NCBI RefSeq assembly: GCF_002285795.1 | Contig: NZ_CP022961.1 | Coordinates: forward strand, 5,460,001-5,524,000 | DNA from: Plantactinospora sp. KBS50 | GTDB lineage: Bacteria; Actinomycetota; Actinomycetes; Mycobacteriales; Micromonosporaceae | Direction of reading: 5' to 3' | Length of the DNA: 64,000 nt | Part shown: in pieces, positions 1-13,400 of the stretch | How positions within the stretch are numbered: position 1 is the first letter of the stretch | Layout: each line of letters starts with the position of its first letter | Program-made: the position numbers and the translations under genes | The notes under the pieces: model-generated | What the model was told of the DNA's origin: nothing | Seen by the model: only the letters and a program-made list of their open reading frames with translations | Database searches by the model: none

Positions 1-1404
1 GATCACGGCCACGTCCGTGCCGAAGCGGAGGAGGGCCTGCTCCAGATAACCGGCCAGACCGGTCGGTGGTGCCGGGTGCGCGGTGTCGTTGCGCTCCTCC
101 AGCTGCCGGCGGCCCTGCTCGCCAAACGGGTCGACGTGGCCCAGTCGCCGGTCCGGCTCCGCGGTCATCGTGGCCAGCACGGAGACCAGCGCGGCGAGCA
201 CCGCCCCGGCGGGCTGTCCCGGCGCGTGGTCGAGCCGCAGCCGCAGCCGGTCGCCGGGCACGACCGCGAGCATCAGCGGATAGTGCGTCGCGTCCGTTCC
301 GTGCACGCCGGTCAGCCGCAGGTCGCCCGCGTGCACGCCGAGGTCGCCGGAGGGGTAGTTCTCGAAGACGACGACCGTGTCGAAGAGCTCACCGACGCCG
401 ACCGCGGCCTGGATCTCGGCCAGCGACAGGAACTCGTGCGGCTCCAGGTCGAGGCGCTGGCCGCGCAGCCGCACCGGCACCTCGTTCAGCGTGGTCCGCG
501 GAGACAGGCGCACCCGGACCGGCACCGTGTTGATGAACAGCCCTGGCAGCTCCTCGATGCCGGCGATCTCGGCCGGGCGCCCCGCGGTGACCACGCCGAA
601 GACCACGTCGTCCCGGCCGGTGAGCGCGCCGAGTACCACCGCCCAGGCGCTCTGCACCACGTCGCTGAGCGTCACACCGAGTGATCGAGCCAGCCGTACC
701 AGCGCGTCCGTGTGTTCGGCGCCGAGCAGCGTGCCGGTCTGCCGGGGAGTCGTCGGTGGCGTACCGTCCGCGGCCACCAGCGTCGGCTCGTCGACGCCGG
801 CCAGCGCGGCGCGCCAGGCCGTGGCCGCGGCCTCGGTGTCCCGCCCGGCAAGCCAGGCGAGGTAGGCCCGGTACGGCACCGGCGGCGGGAGCGCCGCCGG
901 TGCACCGCCTGCCGCGTAGAGCGTCAGGAGCTCGCGTACCAGGATCGGTACCGACCAGCCGTCCATCAGGATGTGGTGGCTGGTGATCGCCAGCCGGTGC
1001 CGGGCAGGGCCGGTGCGGGCCAGCAGCACGCGGATCAGCGGCGGCTCGGCCGGGACGAAGCGCCGGGTCCGGTCCGCGTCCAGCTCCCGTGTCATGGCCG
1101 CGTCCGGGTCCTCGCCAGCGCCGGTCAGGTCCGTCTCCCGCCACGGCGTGAGCACGCCGCGCGAGAGGATCTGCACCGGACGGTCGAGTCCCTCGTGGAC
1201 GAAGGCCGCGCCGAGATGCGGGTGTCGGGTCAGGACCGCGTCCCAGGAGCGACGCAGCACCGCGCGGTCCAGGTCGCCGGACAGGTCGAGGACGAGCTGC
1301 GTGACGTAGACGTCCGGGCCCTCCCGGTGATAGAGGTGCTGGAACAGGAGTCCCTCCTGCAACGGAGAGAGCGGAAGGACGTCGATCATCCCGGACCTGC
1401 TCAC
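1..1404 (-). CDS. NRPS, condensation domain and start of adenylation domain (partial)
   Basis: The C-terminus lies beyond the left edge. The GTG start overlaps the stop of the upstream NRPS as GTGA; an in-frame ATG lies five codons later. The protein opens with the C-domain core [12 protein letters not shown], carries the catalytic motif HHILMDGWS near residue 145, and reads through a complete condensation domain before entering the first strands of an adenylation domain at the edge. Because the upstream gene ends in an epimerization domain, this C domain should by context accept a D-configured donor (DCL type). It is the fifth condensation domain of the assembly line, so the peptide has at least five residues. 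Substrate cannot be read because the A-domain pocket is outside the window. Confidence 0.9.
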   Translation of the reverse strand, partial: MSRSGMIDVLPLSPLQEGLLFQHLYHREGPDVYVTQLVLDLSGDLDRAVLRRSWDAVLTRHPHLGAAFVHEGLDRPVQILSRGVLTPWRETDLTGAGEDPDAAMTRELDADRTRRFVPAEPPLIRVLLARTGPARHRLAITSHHILMDGWSVPILVRELLTLYAAGGAPAALPPPVPYRAYLAWLAGRDTEAAATAWRAALAGVDEPTLVAADGTPPTTPRQTGTLLGAEHTDALVRLARSLGVTLSDVVQSAWAVVLGALTGRDDVVFGVVTAGRPAEIAGIEELPGLFINTVPVRVRLSPRTTLNEVPVRLRGQRLDLEPHEFLSLAEIQAAVGVGELFDTVVVFENYPSGDLGVHAGDLRLTGVHGTDATHYPLMLAVVPGDRLRLRLDHAPGQPAGAVLAALVSVLATMTAEPDRRLGHVDPFGEQGRRQLEERNDTAHPAPPTGLAGYLEQALLRFGTDVAVI

Positions 1405-4400
1405 CGTGGTGACCTCCACATCGACTCAAGGTGATCGATCTGCGCCTGGTCGAGCCCGGCGAGGTGCAGATCGGACGGTGTAAACCCGCCGTCGTCCGCT
1501 CCCAGCTCCGCCAGGCTGCGGGCCCGGTCCTGCCACGCGCCGGCCAGCGACCGGACCGCGTCCTCGGTCAGCAGCGCGGCCGGCCACGTCCAGGTCGCCC
1601 GCAGGATTCGGCCGCCCGGCCGGTCCTCGGCCACCACGTTCAGCGCGAGCGTGTGCGCGACCGGCAACTCCGGGTCGGCCGCGCCGCCGAGCGCGTCGAG
1701 CCCCCAGTCGACAGGCTCACCGATCCGGAAGACCCCCAGGTAGTTGACCGCGATCCGGGGCGCAGGCAGCGCGGCGAGCCGGGCGGACGTGCCGGCGTTC
1801 AGGTAGCGGAGCAGCCCAAAGCCGAGACCGTCGCCGGGTGTGGCCCGCACCTGCTCCTTGATCCGCTTGACCGCGTCGGCGGGGTCCCGGCCGGGCCCGG
1901 CGTCCAGCCGCACCGGGTACGTGCTGGTGAACCAGCCCACGGTCCGGCTGACGTCGGTGCCCGCGATCGTGCCGCGCCCGTGGTTCTCCAGCTCCACGAC
2001 CAGGCCCGCGTCCGCCGCCGCGCCGAACGCCGTACGGCTCCGGACGGCCAGCGCCAACGCGGTCAGCACCAGGTCCTCCGTACCGCAGCGGAAGGCGTCG
2101 GGAACCGTGCCGAGCAGCGGTTCTGCGACGTCCGGGCCCAGCTCGACGGTGAGGTGCCGCAGTGTGCCGGTCGTGTCCCGGTCCGGCACCGGCGTCAACT
2201 CCGGCGGCAGCGCCGCCCCGTCGAGCACGCCGGCCCAGTACGGCAGCTCGGCCACCCGCTCCGGGCGCCGCGCCTCCTCGGTCAGCAGGTGAGCCCACCG
2301 GCGGAACGACGTGGCCACCGGAGGTACAGCGGCCGTGGAACCAGCCAGGTCCTCCAGGAGGATCCGCCAGGAGACGCCGTCAATCGCGAGGTGGTGGACG
2401 GCCAGGAAAAGCCGGCCAGGCTCGTCCGGGCCCGCATCGAACCAGACCGCAACCGCGGTGCGGCCCTCGTCCGGATCCATCCCGCCGACGACACGGCCGG
2501 TCTCCTCGGCGAGCACCTCGGCGCGCCGCGCGTCCGGCAGCCCGTGCACGTCGACCCGCTCCACCGCGATCGGCGCCGCGCCGGCCGGTCGTACCTCCAG
2601 CGTCCAGTTCCGGCGGCGCAGACGCAGCGCGTCGTGGCGGTCGGTGAGAGCGCACAGCATGCGGTCGAGCTGTTCCTGCCCGGTGTCGGCCGGCACGCTG
2701 ATCAGCGCGGACTGGTGGAAGTGCGCGGTCGGGCCGCCCAGCTCGCGCAACCAGTGCATGACCGGGGTGAGTGGCAACGACCCCGTGCCGTCGTCGTGGG
2801 CCACGGCCGGGAGCGCGGGGGCGGGCGTGGCCACGGCCGCGAGCCCGGCCACGGTACGGTGCCGGAACACGTCGCCGGGCGTGAGCACCAGCCCGGCCCG
2901 GCGGGCCCGGCCGCTGAGCCGGATCGCGCCGACGCTGTCGCCGCCGAGCGCGAAGAAGTCGTCATCGATACCGACGCCGGCCACACCGAGCAGCTCGGCG
3001 AACGCCTCGCGCAGCGCGGTCTCGGCGGGCGTACGCGGTGTCCGGCCGGGACCGGCCGGAGCGAACTCCGGCTTCGGTAGCGCGGCCCGGTCGAGCTTGC
3101 CGTTCGGCGATCTGGGCAACTCCTCGAGGAACATGATCAGGTCCGGGACCATGTGGCCGGGCAGCGACCGCGCGGCGATCGCGCGCAGCTCCGCCGGGTC
3201 GGGGGGGCCGTCCACGGCCACGACGTACCCCACGATGTGCTGGGCGGTGCCGCGGTGGACCGTCACGGCGGCCTGCCCGACCGCGGGATGCTCCTGCAGT
3301 ACGCCCTCGATCTCGGCCGGCTCGATGCGGTAACCGCGCACCTTGACCTGCTCGTCGGCCCGTCCGACGAAATCGAGCTGCCCGTCGGCCCGTAGCCGAA
3401 CCAGGTCCCCGGTCCGGTACATCCGGGAACCGGGCGGGCCGAACGGGTCGGCCACGAACCGCTCCGCGGTGGCGCGCGGCTGGTGGCGGTACCCGCGCGC
3501 CACACCGGGCCCGGCCAGGTACAACTCGGCCGGCACGCCGACCGGCACCGGACACAGTCGCTCGTCGAGCAGCCGCAGCCGGACCCCGCGCAGCGGCGTG
3601 CCGATCGGAGCGCCACCTTCGGGGGTCAGCGGACCACCGACGGTGGCGGCGATCGTGGTCTCGGTCGGCCCGTACGCGTTCAGCACCCGGCACCGCCCGG
3701 CCCACCGCTGCAGCAGGTACGGCGGGCACGGCTCGCCGCCGATGACGATTGTGGTGCCGTCCGGCAGCGCGTCGTCGGGGAACGCGGCCAGCACCGACGG
3801 CGGCACCGCCAGGTGGCTCACCGCGTGCGCGGCCACCAGCGGCGCGAGGTCCTCCGCGACGTTCCATGCGTCGGTCCGGGGCAGCACGACCCGGCCGCCC
3901 GCCAGCAGCGTCACGCACATCTCCCAGTACGCGGTGTCGAAGCTAGGCGAGGCCGACTGCAGCATGCGGGTGTCCTCGCCCAGCCGGCCGAGCCGTTCCC
4001 GGGAGCCGGCCACCAGATTGACGACGCCTCGGTGCGGCACCTCCACGCCCTTCGGCCGGCCGGTCGAGCCGGAGGTGTAGATGACGTAGGCGGGGTGGTC
4101 CGGATGCGACCGTACGCGCGGGTCAGTGTCGTCCGCGGCCCGCAGTTCGGCGCATACCCCGGGGTCGTCCAGGTCCAGCACGGGATGCGTATCCGCCGCC
4201 GCCGCGCGCGCCAGCACCAGCACCGGCGCGGCGTCCTCGATCATGTATGCGATCCGCGCGGCCGGGTAGCCGGGATCGATCGGCAGATACGCCGCGCCCG
4301 CCTTCGCGATCGCGAGCAGCGCCTCGACCAGCGCGATCCCGCGCGGCAGTCGCACGGCCACCACGGTCTCCGGTCCGGCGCCGCGCGCCATCAGAAGCCG

Positions 4401-7400
4401 CGCGAGCCGGTTCGCGGCCCTGTTCAGCTCGGCGGCGGTGCGGGTGACCGACCCGGCCACGGCCACGATCGCGTCCGGATCGGCCGCCACCCGCGCCTCG
4501 AACAACGACGCGACGGTGTGCGGCGAGCCCGGGTCCGGCGCGGCACCCCCGCCGGTGGCCGTCCAGACCTGCTCGTCCGGGGTGAGGATCTCCAACGCGC
4601 TCACGGCCACGTCGGGCTTCACGACGATCTGGCGCAGAATCATCAGGAGCCGGACCGCCAGCGCTTCCACGGTCGCCGGCCGGAACAGCTCGGTGCGGTA
4701 CTCGAGGCTGCACTCGACGCCGTCCGTGCCGAAGTCGCCGAGCACCCGCTCGCTCAGGCCGAGGGTGAGGTCGAAGCGGGCGATGCCGCTCGGCAGCGGC
4801 TCCGGACTGGTCCGCAGGCCGGGCAGGCGCAGGTCGAGGCCCGCGTTGTTGTCCAGCGCGAGCATCACGTTGAACAGCGGATTGTTCCCGGCGGCCCGGT
4901 CGGCGCCGACCGCGTCGACCAGGCGCTCGAACGGCAGGTCCTGGTGTGCGAACGCCGCCAGGTCCGTCCCGCGCACCCGGCCGACCAGCTCCCGGAAGCT
5001 CGGATCGCCGCTCACGTCCGTCCGCAGCACCAGCGTGTTCACGAAGAAGCCGACTAGATCGTCCAGCTTCTCGTCGGACCGTCCGGCGACCGCCGTGCCG
5101 ATCGGGATGTCCGTGCCCGCGCCGAGCCGCGAGAGCAGCACCGCGAACGCGGCCTGTACCACCATGAACAGCGTCGACCGGGTCTCCCCCGCCAGCTCCA
5201 GCAGGCGCGCGTGCAGGTCGGGGCCGATGACGAACCGGTGGGTGGCGCCCGCGTAGCCGAGTTCCAGCGGCCGAGGATGGTCGGTGGGCAGCGCGAGCCG
5301 CTGCGGCATGCCGGCCAGCGTCTCCCGCCAGTACGACAGCTGCGCGCCGGCCGTGCTGTCCGGATCTCCCGTGTCGCCGAGCAGGTCCCGCTGCCATGCC
5401 GCGTAGTCCGTGTACTCGACCGGTAGCGGCGGCTGTACCGGTGCCCGACCGGCCCGACGCGCCTCATAGGCCAGCGCCAGGTCGGCCAGCAGCGGGCGCA
5501 GCGACCACCCGTCCGCCGCGATGTGGTGGATCAGCAGGAGGAGCACGTGCTCGGTCGCCGACCGCCGCGACAACCAGGCCCGGATCGGGAACTCCGTCGC
5601 CAGGTCGAACGCGTGACCGGGATCCCCCTCGCCGACGGCCAGCCGGACCAGTCCGGGACCCGGCGGCGTCACCACCATAAAGGGCTCGCCGTCCCGCTCG
5701 ACCACCGTGGACCGCAGCGGCTCGTGCCGGCACACCACGTCGTTGACCGCCGTGCCAAGTGCCTCCGCGTCGACCTCGCCCGACAGCCGCAGCAGCAGCG
5801 GCACGTTGTAGGTCGCGCTCGCGCCCTCTAGCCGGTGCACGAACCACAGCCGCCGCTGGGCGAAGGACAACGGCACCATTCCCTCGCGGGTACGCCGCCC
5901 CAGCGCCACCCGATCGGCGGTACCCAGCCGGCCCGTCAGTCCGGCGGGCGTCCGCGCATCGAACAGGTCTTGAAGGGACACCGTCAGGCCCAGCAGCCCC
6001 CGGATCCGGCTCACCACCTGGGTCGCCAGCAGCGAGTGGCCGCCCAGCTCGAAGAAGTCGTCGTCGATGCCGACCCGCGGCACGCCCAGCACGTCCGCGA
6101 AGACGCCGCAGACCAGTTCCTCGCGCACCGACCGCGGACCGCGGTTCCCGGCCGGCGCCGCGACCCGCGCGGCCGGCAGCCGGGACCGGTCCACCTTCCC
6201 GTTTACCGACAGCGGCAGCTCGTCGAGCACCATGAGCAGGCCCGGCACCATGAACTCCGGCAGTCGGGCGCGCAGGTACTCCCGCACCTCCGCCTGGAGG
6301 GTGGCGTGCCGGGACGCGCGGGCCGGCACGTTGGTCCACGGCCCGTCGCCGTCGCCCGGCCGGTAGGCGCCCGTCACCGGCGTGCCGTCCGCGGCGCCGG
6401 CGACCAGGACCGCCTCGCAGACGTCCCGGTCCTCCGCCCAGGTGACGACGGTCAAGTACCCGTGCCGGCGGCCGGCCGCGACCACGTGCTCGCGCCGGTC
6501 GCCCGGTACCCCGGTGATCCTCAGGCGGTCCGGCGCGTCGGCCAGGCCGTCGACCACCTTGTCACGGTCCCAGGACAGCCCCGGTACGTCTCCGAGGTCG
6601 ATCGGCACGGTCGGCGCGGTGTACAGCACCGCCTCGTACCGGTAGCGGGTCAGCTCGTTGTCCCGCCGCCCCCGCTTGACGCGGATGTCGACGCCGGACG
6701 TCCCGGCGAGCCCGATCAGGAACTCCGGCGCCACCAGCAGTTCCCGCTCCTCCGCGGCGAGCCGCTCGGCCAGCACCGCGGCCTCCCCGGGATCCGCGTC
6801 CTGGCCGAGCCGGACGGCCGCGACCGCCGCGTAGAGCGCACGGGCCGCGCGCGGGTCCCGGAGGTCGCCCAGGTAGATCGCGCCGCCCGGCGCGAGCAGC
6901 CGGACCGCCTTCTCCAGCACATCGGTGAGGTACTCGGCACTCGGGAAGTACTGCACCACCGAGTTCAGGATGATCGTGTCGAAGCCGGCACCGGGCAGCG
7001 TGTCGATCGCGTCCGCCGGAACCGGGTGCAGCCGCACCCGGTCCCGGAGGCCGGGCCGCGCCACCACGTGCCGCCGCAACCCTTCGATCGCCTCCCCGGA
7101 GAGGTCCGTCCCCCAGTACGTCTCGCAGTCCGGCGCGAGCGGCGCGAGCAGCAGGCCGCTGCCGACGCCGATCTCCAGCACCCGCCGCGGGCGCAGCCGC
7201 CGGATCGCGGCCACCGTCTCGGCGCGCCACTCCCGCATGTCGGGCAGCGGGATCGGCGCCCCGTCCAGTGCGCTGTGCCAGCCGGAGAAGTCCTCGCCGA
7301 AGCCGGCGTCGGCACCGGTCTCCTCGTACTGGCTGCGGAACACGTCCCGCCACGCGTCCACCTGGGCCGCCTCACCGCCGGACGGCGCGTCCGGGGCGGG

Positions 7401-10400
7401 CACCAGGTAGCCGATCAGGCCCTGATCCCGTACGGTGACGGCCGCTGCCCGCACCCGCGGGTGCGCGGACAGCATCGCCTCCACCTCGCCGGGCTCGATC
7501 CGGTAGCCGCGCACCTTGACCTGGTCGTCCGCCCGCCCGGCGAAGCCCAGCGTGCCGTCCGCCGACCAGCGGGCCAGGTCGCCGGTGCGGTACATCCGGT
7601 CGCCGGGCGCGCCGAAGGGGCAGGCGACGAAGCGCTCGGCGGTGAGGCCAGGCCGGTGCAGGTACGCGTCGGCGAGGCCCGGACCGGCGACGTACAGCTC
7701 CCCGGTGACGCCGGGCGGCACCGGGCGCAGCCGCGCGTCCAGCACATACACCCGCATGCCGTGCACCGGCCGGCCGATCGGCGGCACCCCGTCCCCGGTC
7801 AACGGTGAGCTGATCGTGGCACACACCGTGGTCTCCGTCGGGCCGTACGCGTTGAACATCGTCCGGCCCCGGGACCAGCGGCGCACTAGATCCGGTGGGC
7901 AGGCCTCGCCGGCCACCACCAGTGTCGTGACCGAGGGCAGGTCACGGTCGCCGAGCGCGACCAGTGCGGAAGGCGGCAGCGTCAGGTGGGTGACCCCGAA
8001 CTCGGCAGCCGTCGCGGACAGCGGGTCTCCGGGCAGCAGCCGGGCGGCCGGCACGGTGACCAGCGTCGCGCCGGTCAGCAGCGCCATCACCAGCTCCCAG
8101 AACGCCGCGTCGAAACTCGGCGACGCGAACTGCAGGACCCGGCTGCCCGGTCCGGCGCCGAACCACGCGCGCTGCGCCTCGGCGAGCGGAGCCGCCCCAC
8201 GGTGGCTGACCACCACGCCCTTCGGTCGTCCGGTGGACCCCGAGGTGTAGAGCACGTAGGCGGGCGCGTCCGGGGGAACCGCGACGCCGCCCGGTCCGGC
8301 GGGCGCGGCGGCCAGCTCCGCCACGATCTCCGGATCGTCCAGGAACAGGTCGGCCGGGCGCCCGAGCTCCGAGGCACGCGTGGTCACCAGCAGCGTGGGC
8401 CGGGCGTCGTCCAGCAGGTAGGCGATCCGGGCCTGCGGGTACGCCGGGTCGACCGGCAGGTACGCGGCGCCGGTCTTGCCTACTGCCAGCATCGCGGTCA
8501 CCAGGTCCGGCCCGCGGTGCAGCGCGAGCGCGACGATCCGCCCCGGCCCGACGCCCCGGCCGCGCAGCAGGTACGCCAGGCGGTCGGAGCGCTCGTCCAG
8601 CTCGCGATAGGTGAGCCGGCCGGCGTGGGACAGTATCGCCGGCGCGTCCGGCCGGAGCCGGGCCTGCCGGGTGAAGAGCTCCGGCACGGACGCCGCCTCG
8701 GGCACCGCGCGTCCGGTGGCGTTCCAGGTCTCCAGCATGAGCCGGCGCTCGGAGTCGTCGATCAGGCTGAGCGCGCCGATGCGCCGGTCGGGGTCGGTGG
8801 CGAACCCGCGCAGCAGCCGGTCGAGCCGGGTGGCGAGGCGGTCGACGGTGTCCGCGTCGAACATCGCGGTCGAGTACTCCAGGTATCCGTCGAGACCCCG
8901 CGGCCGGCCGTCCGGGGCGTACGCCTCGTTGAGGCTCAGCGACAGGTCGAACTTGGAGACGCCGGGCGTGGTGTCGACCGGCTCGACCCGCAGGCCGGGC
9001 AGCGAGTAGTCCGCGGCCGGAGCGTTCTGCAGCACCACCAGAACCTGGAAGAGCGCCTGGTGGGACAGCGACCGCTCCGGGTTCAGGTGCTCGACCAGGA
9101 GGTCGAAGGGCAGATCCTGGTGCGCGTACGCGTCGAGCGCGGTAGCCCGGACCCGGTGCAGCAGCTCCCGGAAGGTCGGGTCGCCGCTGGTGTCCGTGCG
9201 CAGCACCAGCGTGTTGACGAAAAACCCGACCAGGCCCTCCAGCTTCTCGTCGGTACGACCGGCGATCGGCGCCCCGATGGGCAGGTCGGTGCCCGCGCCG
9301 GAGTGGGTCAGCAGCACCGCGAACGCCGCCTGCACCACCATGAACAGCGTGGTGTGTGTCCGCCGGGCGAGGTCCAGCAGCTCCGCGTGCAGCCCGGCGT
9401 CGAGGTGCACGGGGAGTACGTCGCCGACGAACGTGTTGATCGCCGGGCGCGGCCGATCGGCCGGCAGCGTGAGCTGTTCGGGCATGCCGGCCAGCGTGTC
9501 CCGCCAGTGGGCCAGTTGCGCCCTGGCCACGCTCGCCGGGTCGTCCGGGTCGCCGAGTAGGTCCCGCTGCCAGGACGTGTAGTCGGCGTACTCCACCGGC
9601 AGCGGCGCCCACGCCGGAGCCCGGCCCGCGCGACGCGCCTCGTAGGCCGTGGCCAGGTCGGTCAGCAGCGGGCGCAGGGACCAGCCGTCCGCCGCGATGT
9701 GGTGCACCAGCAGCAGGAACACGTGCTCGGTCGCCGAGACGGAGAACAATGACGCCCGAACCGGGAACATCGCGCTCAGGTCGAACGGGTAGCGCACCGC
9801 CTCGTGCAGCACGCCGGGCAGGTCGTCCTCGTCGACCTCGCGGACGTCCAGGCGCACCAGGCCGGCGGCGGGCGGGGAGACCACCATGGCCGGCCCATCC
9901 TCGCGACCTTCCACCGTGGACCGCAACGGCTCGTGCCGGCACACCAGGTCGTTGACGGCCGCGCTCAGCGCCTGCACGTCGACCGCACCGGACAGGCGCA
10001 GCGCCAGGGGCACGTTGTAGGTCGCGCCCTCGCCCTCCAGGCGGTGCACGAACCAGAGCCGGCGCTGGGCGAAGGACAAGGGCACCGTCCCCTCCCGGGC
10101 GTGCCGGCCGAGCGCCGGACGATCCGCGGTGTTCAGCCGGTCCGCCAGGCCGGCGGGCGTCCGTACCGCGAACAGGTCCTGGATCCGCAGCTCCAGCCCG
10201 AGCAGGCTCCGGATCCGGCTGACCACCTGGGTCGCCAGCAGCGAGTGGCCGCCCAACTCGAAGAAGTCGTCGTCGATGCCGACGCGTGGCACGCCCAGCA
10301 CGTCCGCGAAGACGCCGCAGATCAGCTCCTCGCGTACCGACCGGGGGCCGCGGCCGCCCACCGCTGCCTCGCCCGTCACCTCGGGCAGCCGGGACCGGTC

Positions 10401-13400
10401 CACCTTCCCGTTCACCGACAGTGGCAGTTCGGGCAGCACCGCCCACAGCCCAGGGACCATGAACTCCGGCAGCCGGGCGCGCGCCGCCGCCCGTACCCGT
10501 CCGGTGTCGATCGGGTTGCCGGCCGCGGGCACGAGGTAGGCCACGAGCCGGCGGCCGACGGCCGGGTCCCGCACCACGGTCACGAACGCCTCCGCGACCG
10601 CGGGGTCCTCGGCGAGCACCGACTGAATCTCGCCGAGCTCGATCCGATGGCCACGGATCTTGACCTGGTCGTCGTCCCGGCCGACGAACTCCAGCTCACC
10701 GTCGGTCCGCAACCGCACCAGATCCCCGGTGCGGTACATCCGCCCGCCCGGCGCACCGAACGGGCATGCCAAGAACCGCGACGCGGTCAGGCCCGGCCGT
10801 CCGAGGTATCCGCGCGCCACGCCGTGGCCCGCGAGGTACAGCTCGCCGGTCACGTTCGGCGGCACCGGGCGCAGCCGTGCGTCCAGCACGTAGCCGCAGT
10901 CGCCGTCGAGGGTCCGCCCGATCGGCACGGTCTCGGCGTCGTCCGGGACGTCGGTCACCACGCCGGCGTACGCGAAGGTGGTCGTCTCCGTAGGGCCGTA
11001 GACGTGCACGACCCGCGTCCGCGGGCAGCTCCGCACTGCGCGCCGAACCGTGCTCGGCGACACCAGCTCTCCGCCGAACCAGATCTGGCGCACGCCGGCC
11101 AGCGCGGCGGGCCGCTCCTCGATCAGGTGGTTGAACAGCGCGGTGGTGAGGAAGACCGCCGTCACCGCCCGGGACTCGAGCAGGCCGGCGAGGCGCAACG
11201 AATCCGTTGTGCCGGACGGCGCGAGCACGCACTGCCCACCGCGCAGCAGCGGCACCCACATCTCGTAGGTCGAGGCGTCGAACGCGTACGGCGAGTGGAC
11301 CAGGACCCGCTCGTGGCCGTCGTCCCAGTGCCGGTCACCGGCCAGGCTCAGCACGTTCGCGTGGGTGACCCCGATACCCTTCGGCTCGCCGGTGCTGCCG
11401 GAGGTGAACATCACATACGCCAGGTCGTCCGGGCGGCCGGTGTGCAGCCTCACCGGCTGTGGTATCGACGACGCCGGGTCGCCGATCCGGACCACGGGTC
11501 TGCCGCCCGCCTCCTGGTGCGCGGTGTCCACCAGAAGCGCGGTAACGCCGGCCCGGTCGAGGACGAACTCGCGGCGCCGCGGCGGGTCGCCCGGATTCAG
11601 CGGCACGTAGGCGGCGCCCAGCCGCAACACCGCGAGGGTGGCCGCGATCAGCGCCGGCGAGCGCTCGACCAGCACCGCGACCCGGTCGCCGGGACGGACC
11701 CCGGCGTCGCGCAGCCGCGCAGCGAGCACGGCCGCCGCCTCATCCAGCCGTCGGTACGTCCAGGTGTCGCCGTCCGCGGCCCGGATCGCGACCGCGTCTG
11801 GCGTCCGCGCGGCCGTCTCCGCGAACCGTTGCTGCACGGTGGTGCCGGGAGCGGTGCCGAGCGGGCCGCCGTTCCACTCGTCCAGAATCCGGGCCCGTTC
11901 CGCCGGGGAGAGCAGCGTGATGTCGCCGACGCGGACCTCGGGATCCCGCACGGCCGTGTCCAGCACGCGCACCAGCCGCTCGCCGAGCAGCGCCACCGAG
12001 GCCGGGTCGAACAGGTCGGCGGCGTACTCGATGACGCCGCGGAGCCCGGCGTCCGGCTCCTCGTCGAGGCTCACCGTGAGGTCGAAGCGGGAGGTACCGG
12101 TACGGATCACCTCGGCGCGCGCGCCGAGGCCGGCCGGCACGGTGGGGCGGGCGTGTTGTTCAGCACCAGCATCACCTGGAACAGCGGCTGGTGGGACAGC
12201 GACCGCTCCGGGTTGAGGTCCTCCACCAAGCGCTCGAACGGCAGGTCCTGGTGCGCGAACGCCGCCAGGTCCGCCGCGCGCACCCGGCCGATCAGCTCCC
12301 GGAACGTCGGGTCGCCGCCCAGGTCTGTCCGCAGCACCACGGTGTTGACGAAGAACCCGACGAGGTCGTCCAGCTTCTCGTCGGTCCGGCCCGCCACCGC
12401 GGTGCCGATCGGCACGTCCGTGCCCGCGCCCGACCGACAGAGCAGCACCGCCAGCGCGGCCTGTACCACCATGAACGGCGTCGACCTGGTCGCCCGCGCC
12501 AGCTCGACCAGCCGCGCGTGCAGTTCAGCGCCGATGACGAACCCGTGGTTGCCGCCGGCCTGGTCGCGCACGGCCGGGCGCGACCGGTCGGCCGGCAGCG
12601 CGATAGCCGGTGGCAGCCCGTCCAGCGCGGCACGCCAGTGGTCCAGGTCCGCAGCCCACGCCCCGTCCTCCTCGCCGGCCAGGTCCCGTTGCCAGAGCGC
12701 GTAGTCCGCGTACTCGACCGGCAGCGGCTCCCACACCGGGGCCCGGCCCGCCCGACGCGCCGCATAGGCGATCGCCAGGTCGCGCAACAGCGGCCCCACC
12801 GACCAGCCGTCCGTCGCGATGTGATGCATCAGCAGCAGAAGGACGCGCCCGTCGAAGAACAGCGCGCGGATCGGCAGCTCCGAGGCCAGGTCGAAGGCGT
12901 ACCCGACCGCGTCCTCCGGCGCGCCCCGGCCGGCGACGATCTCGACCAGGCCCGGCCCGGGCGGGGTCACCACCAGGTACGGCTCACCGTCCCGCTCCGC
13001 CACGGTCGAGCGCAGCGGCTCGTGCCGGCACACCACGTCGTTGACCGCCGCGCCCAGCGCCCCGGCGTCGACGTCACCGTCGAAGCGCAGCGCCAGCGGT
13101 ACGTTGTAGGTGGCCCCGGCACCGGCCAGCCGGTCGACGAACCACAACCGTCGCTGCGCGAAGGAGAGTGGCACGCCGCCGTCCCGGTCGCGCCGCCGCA
13201 GGCCGCCCCGGTCGATGGCGTCCAGCCGCTCGGCCAGTCCGCCCGGCGTCCGCAGGTCGAAGAGTTCCTGGATGGACACCTCGACGCCGAGTTCCGCGCG
13301 CAGGCGGATGATCAGGCGGGTGGCCAGCAGCGAGTGGCCGCCGAGGTCGAAGAAGCTGTCGTCCGGCCCGACCTGCGGAACCCGCAGGACATCGGCGAAG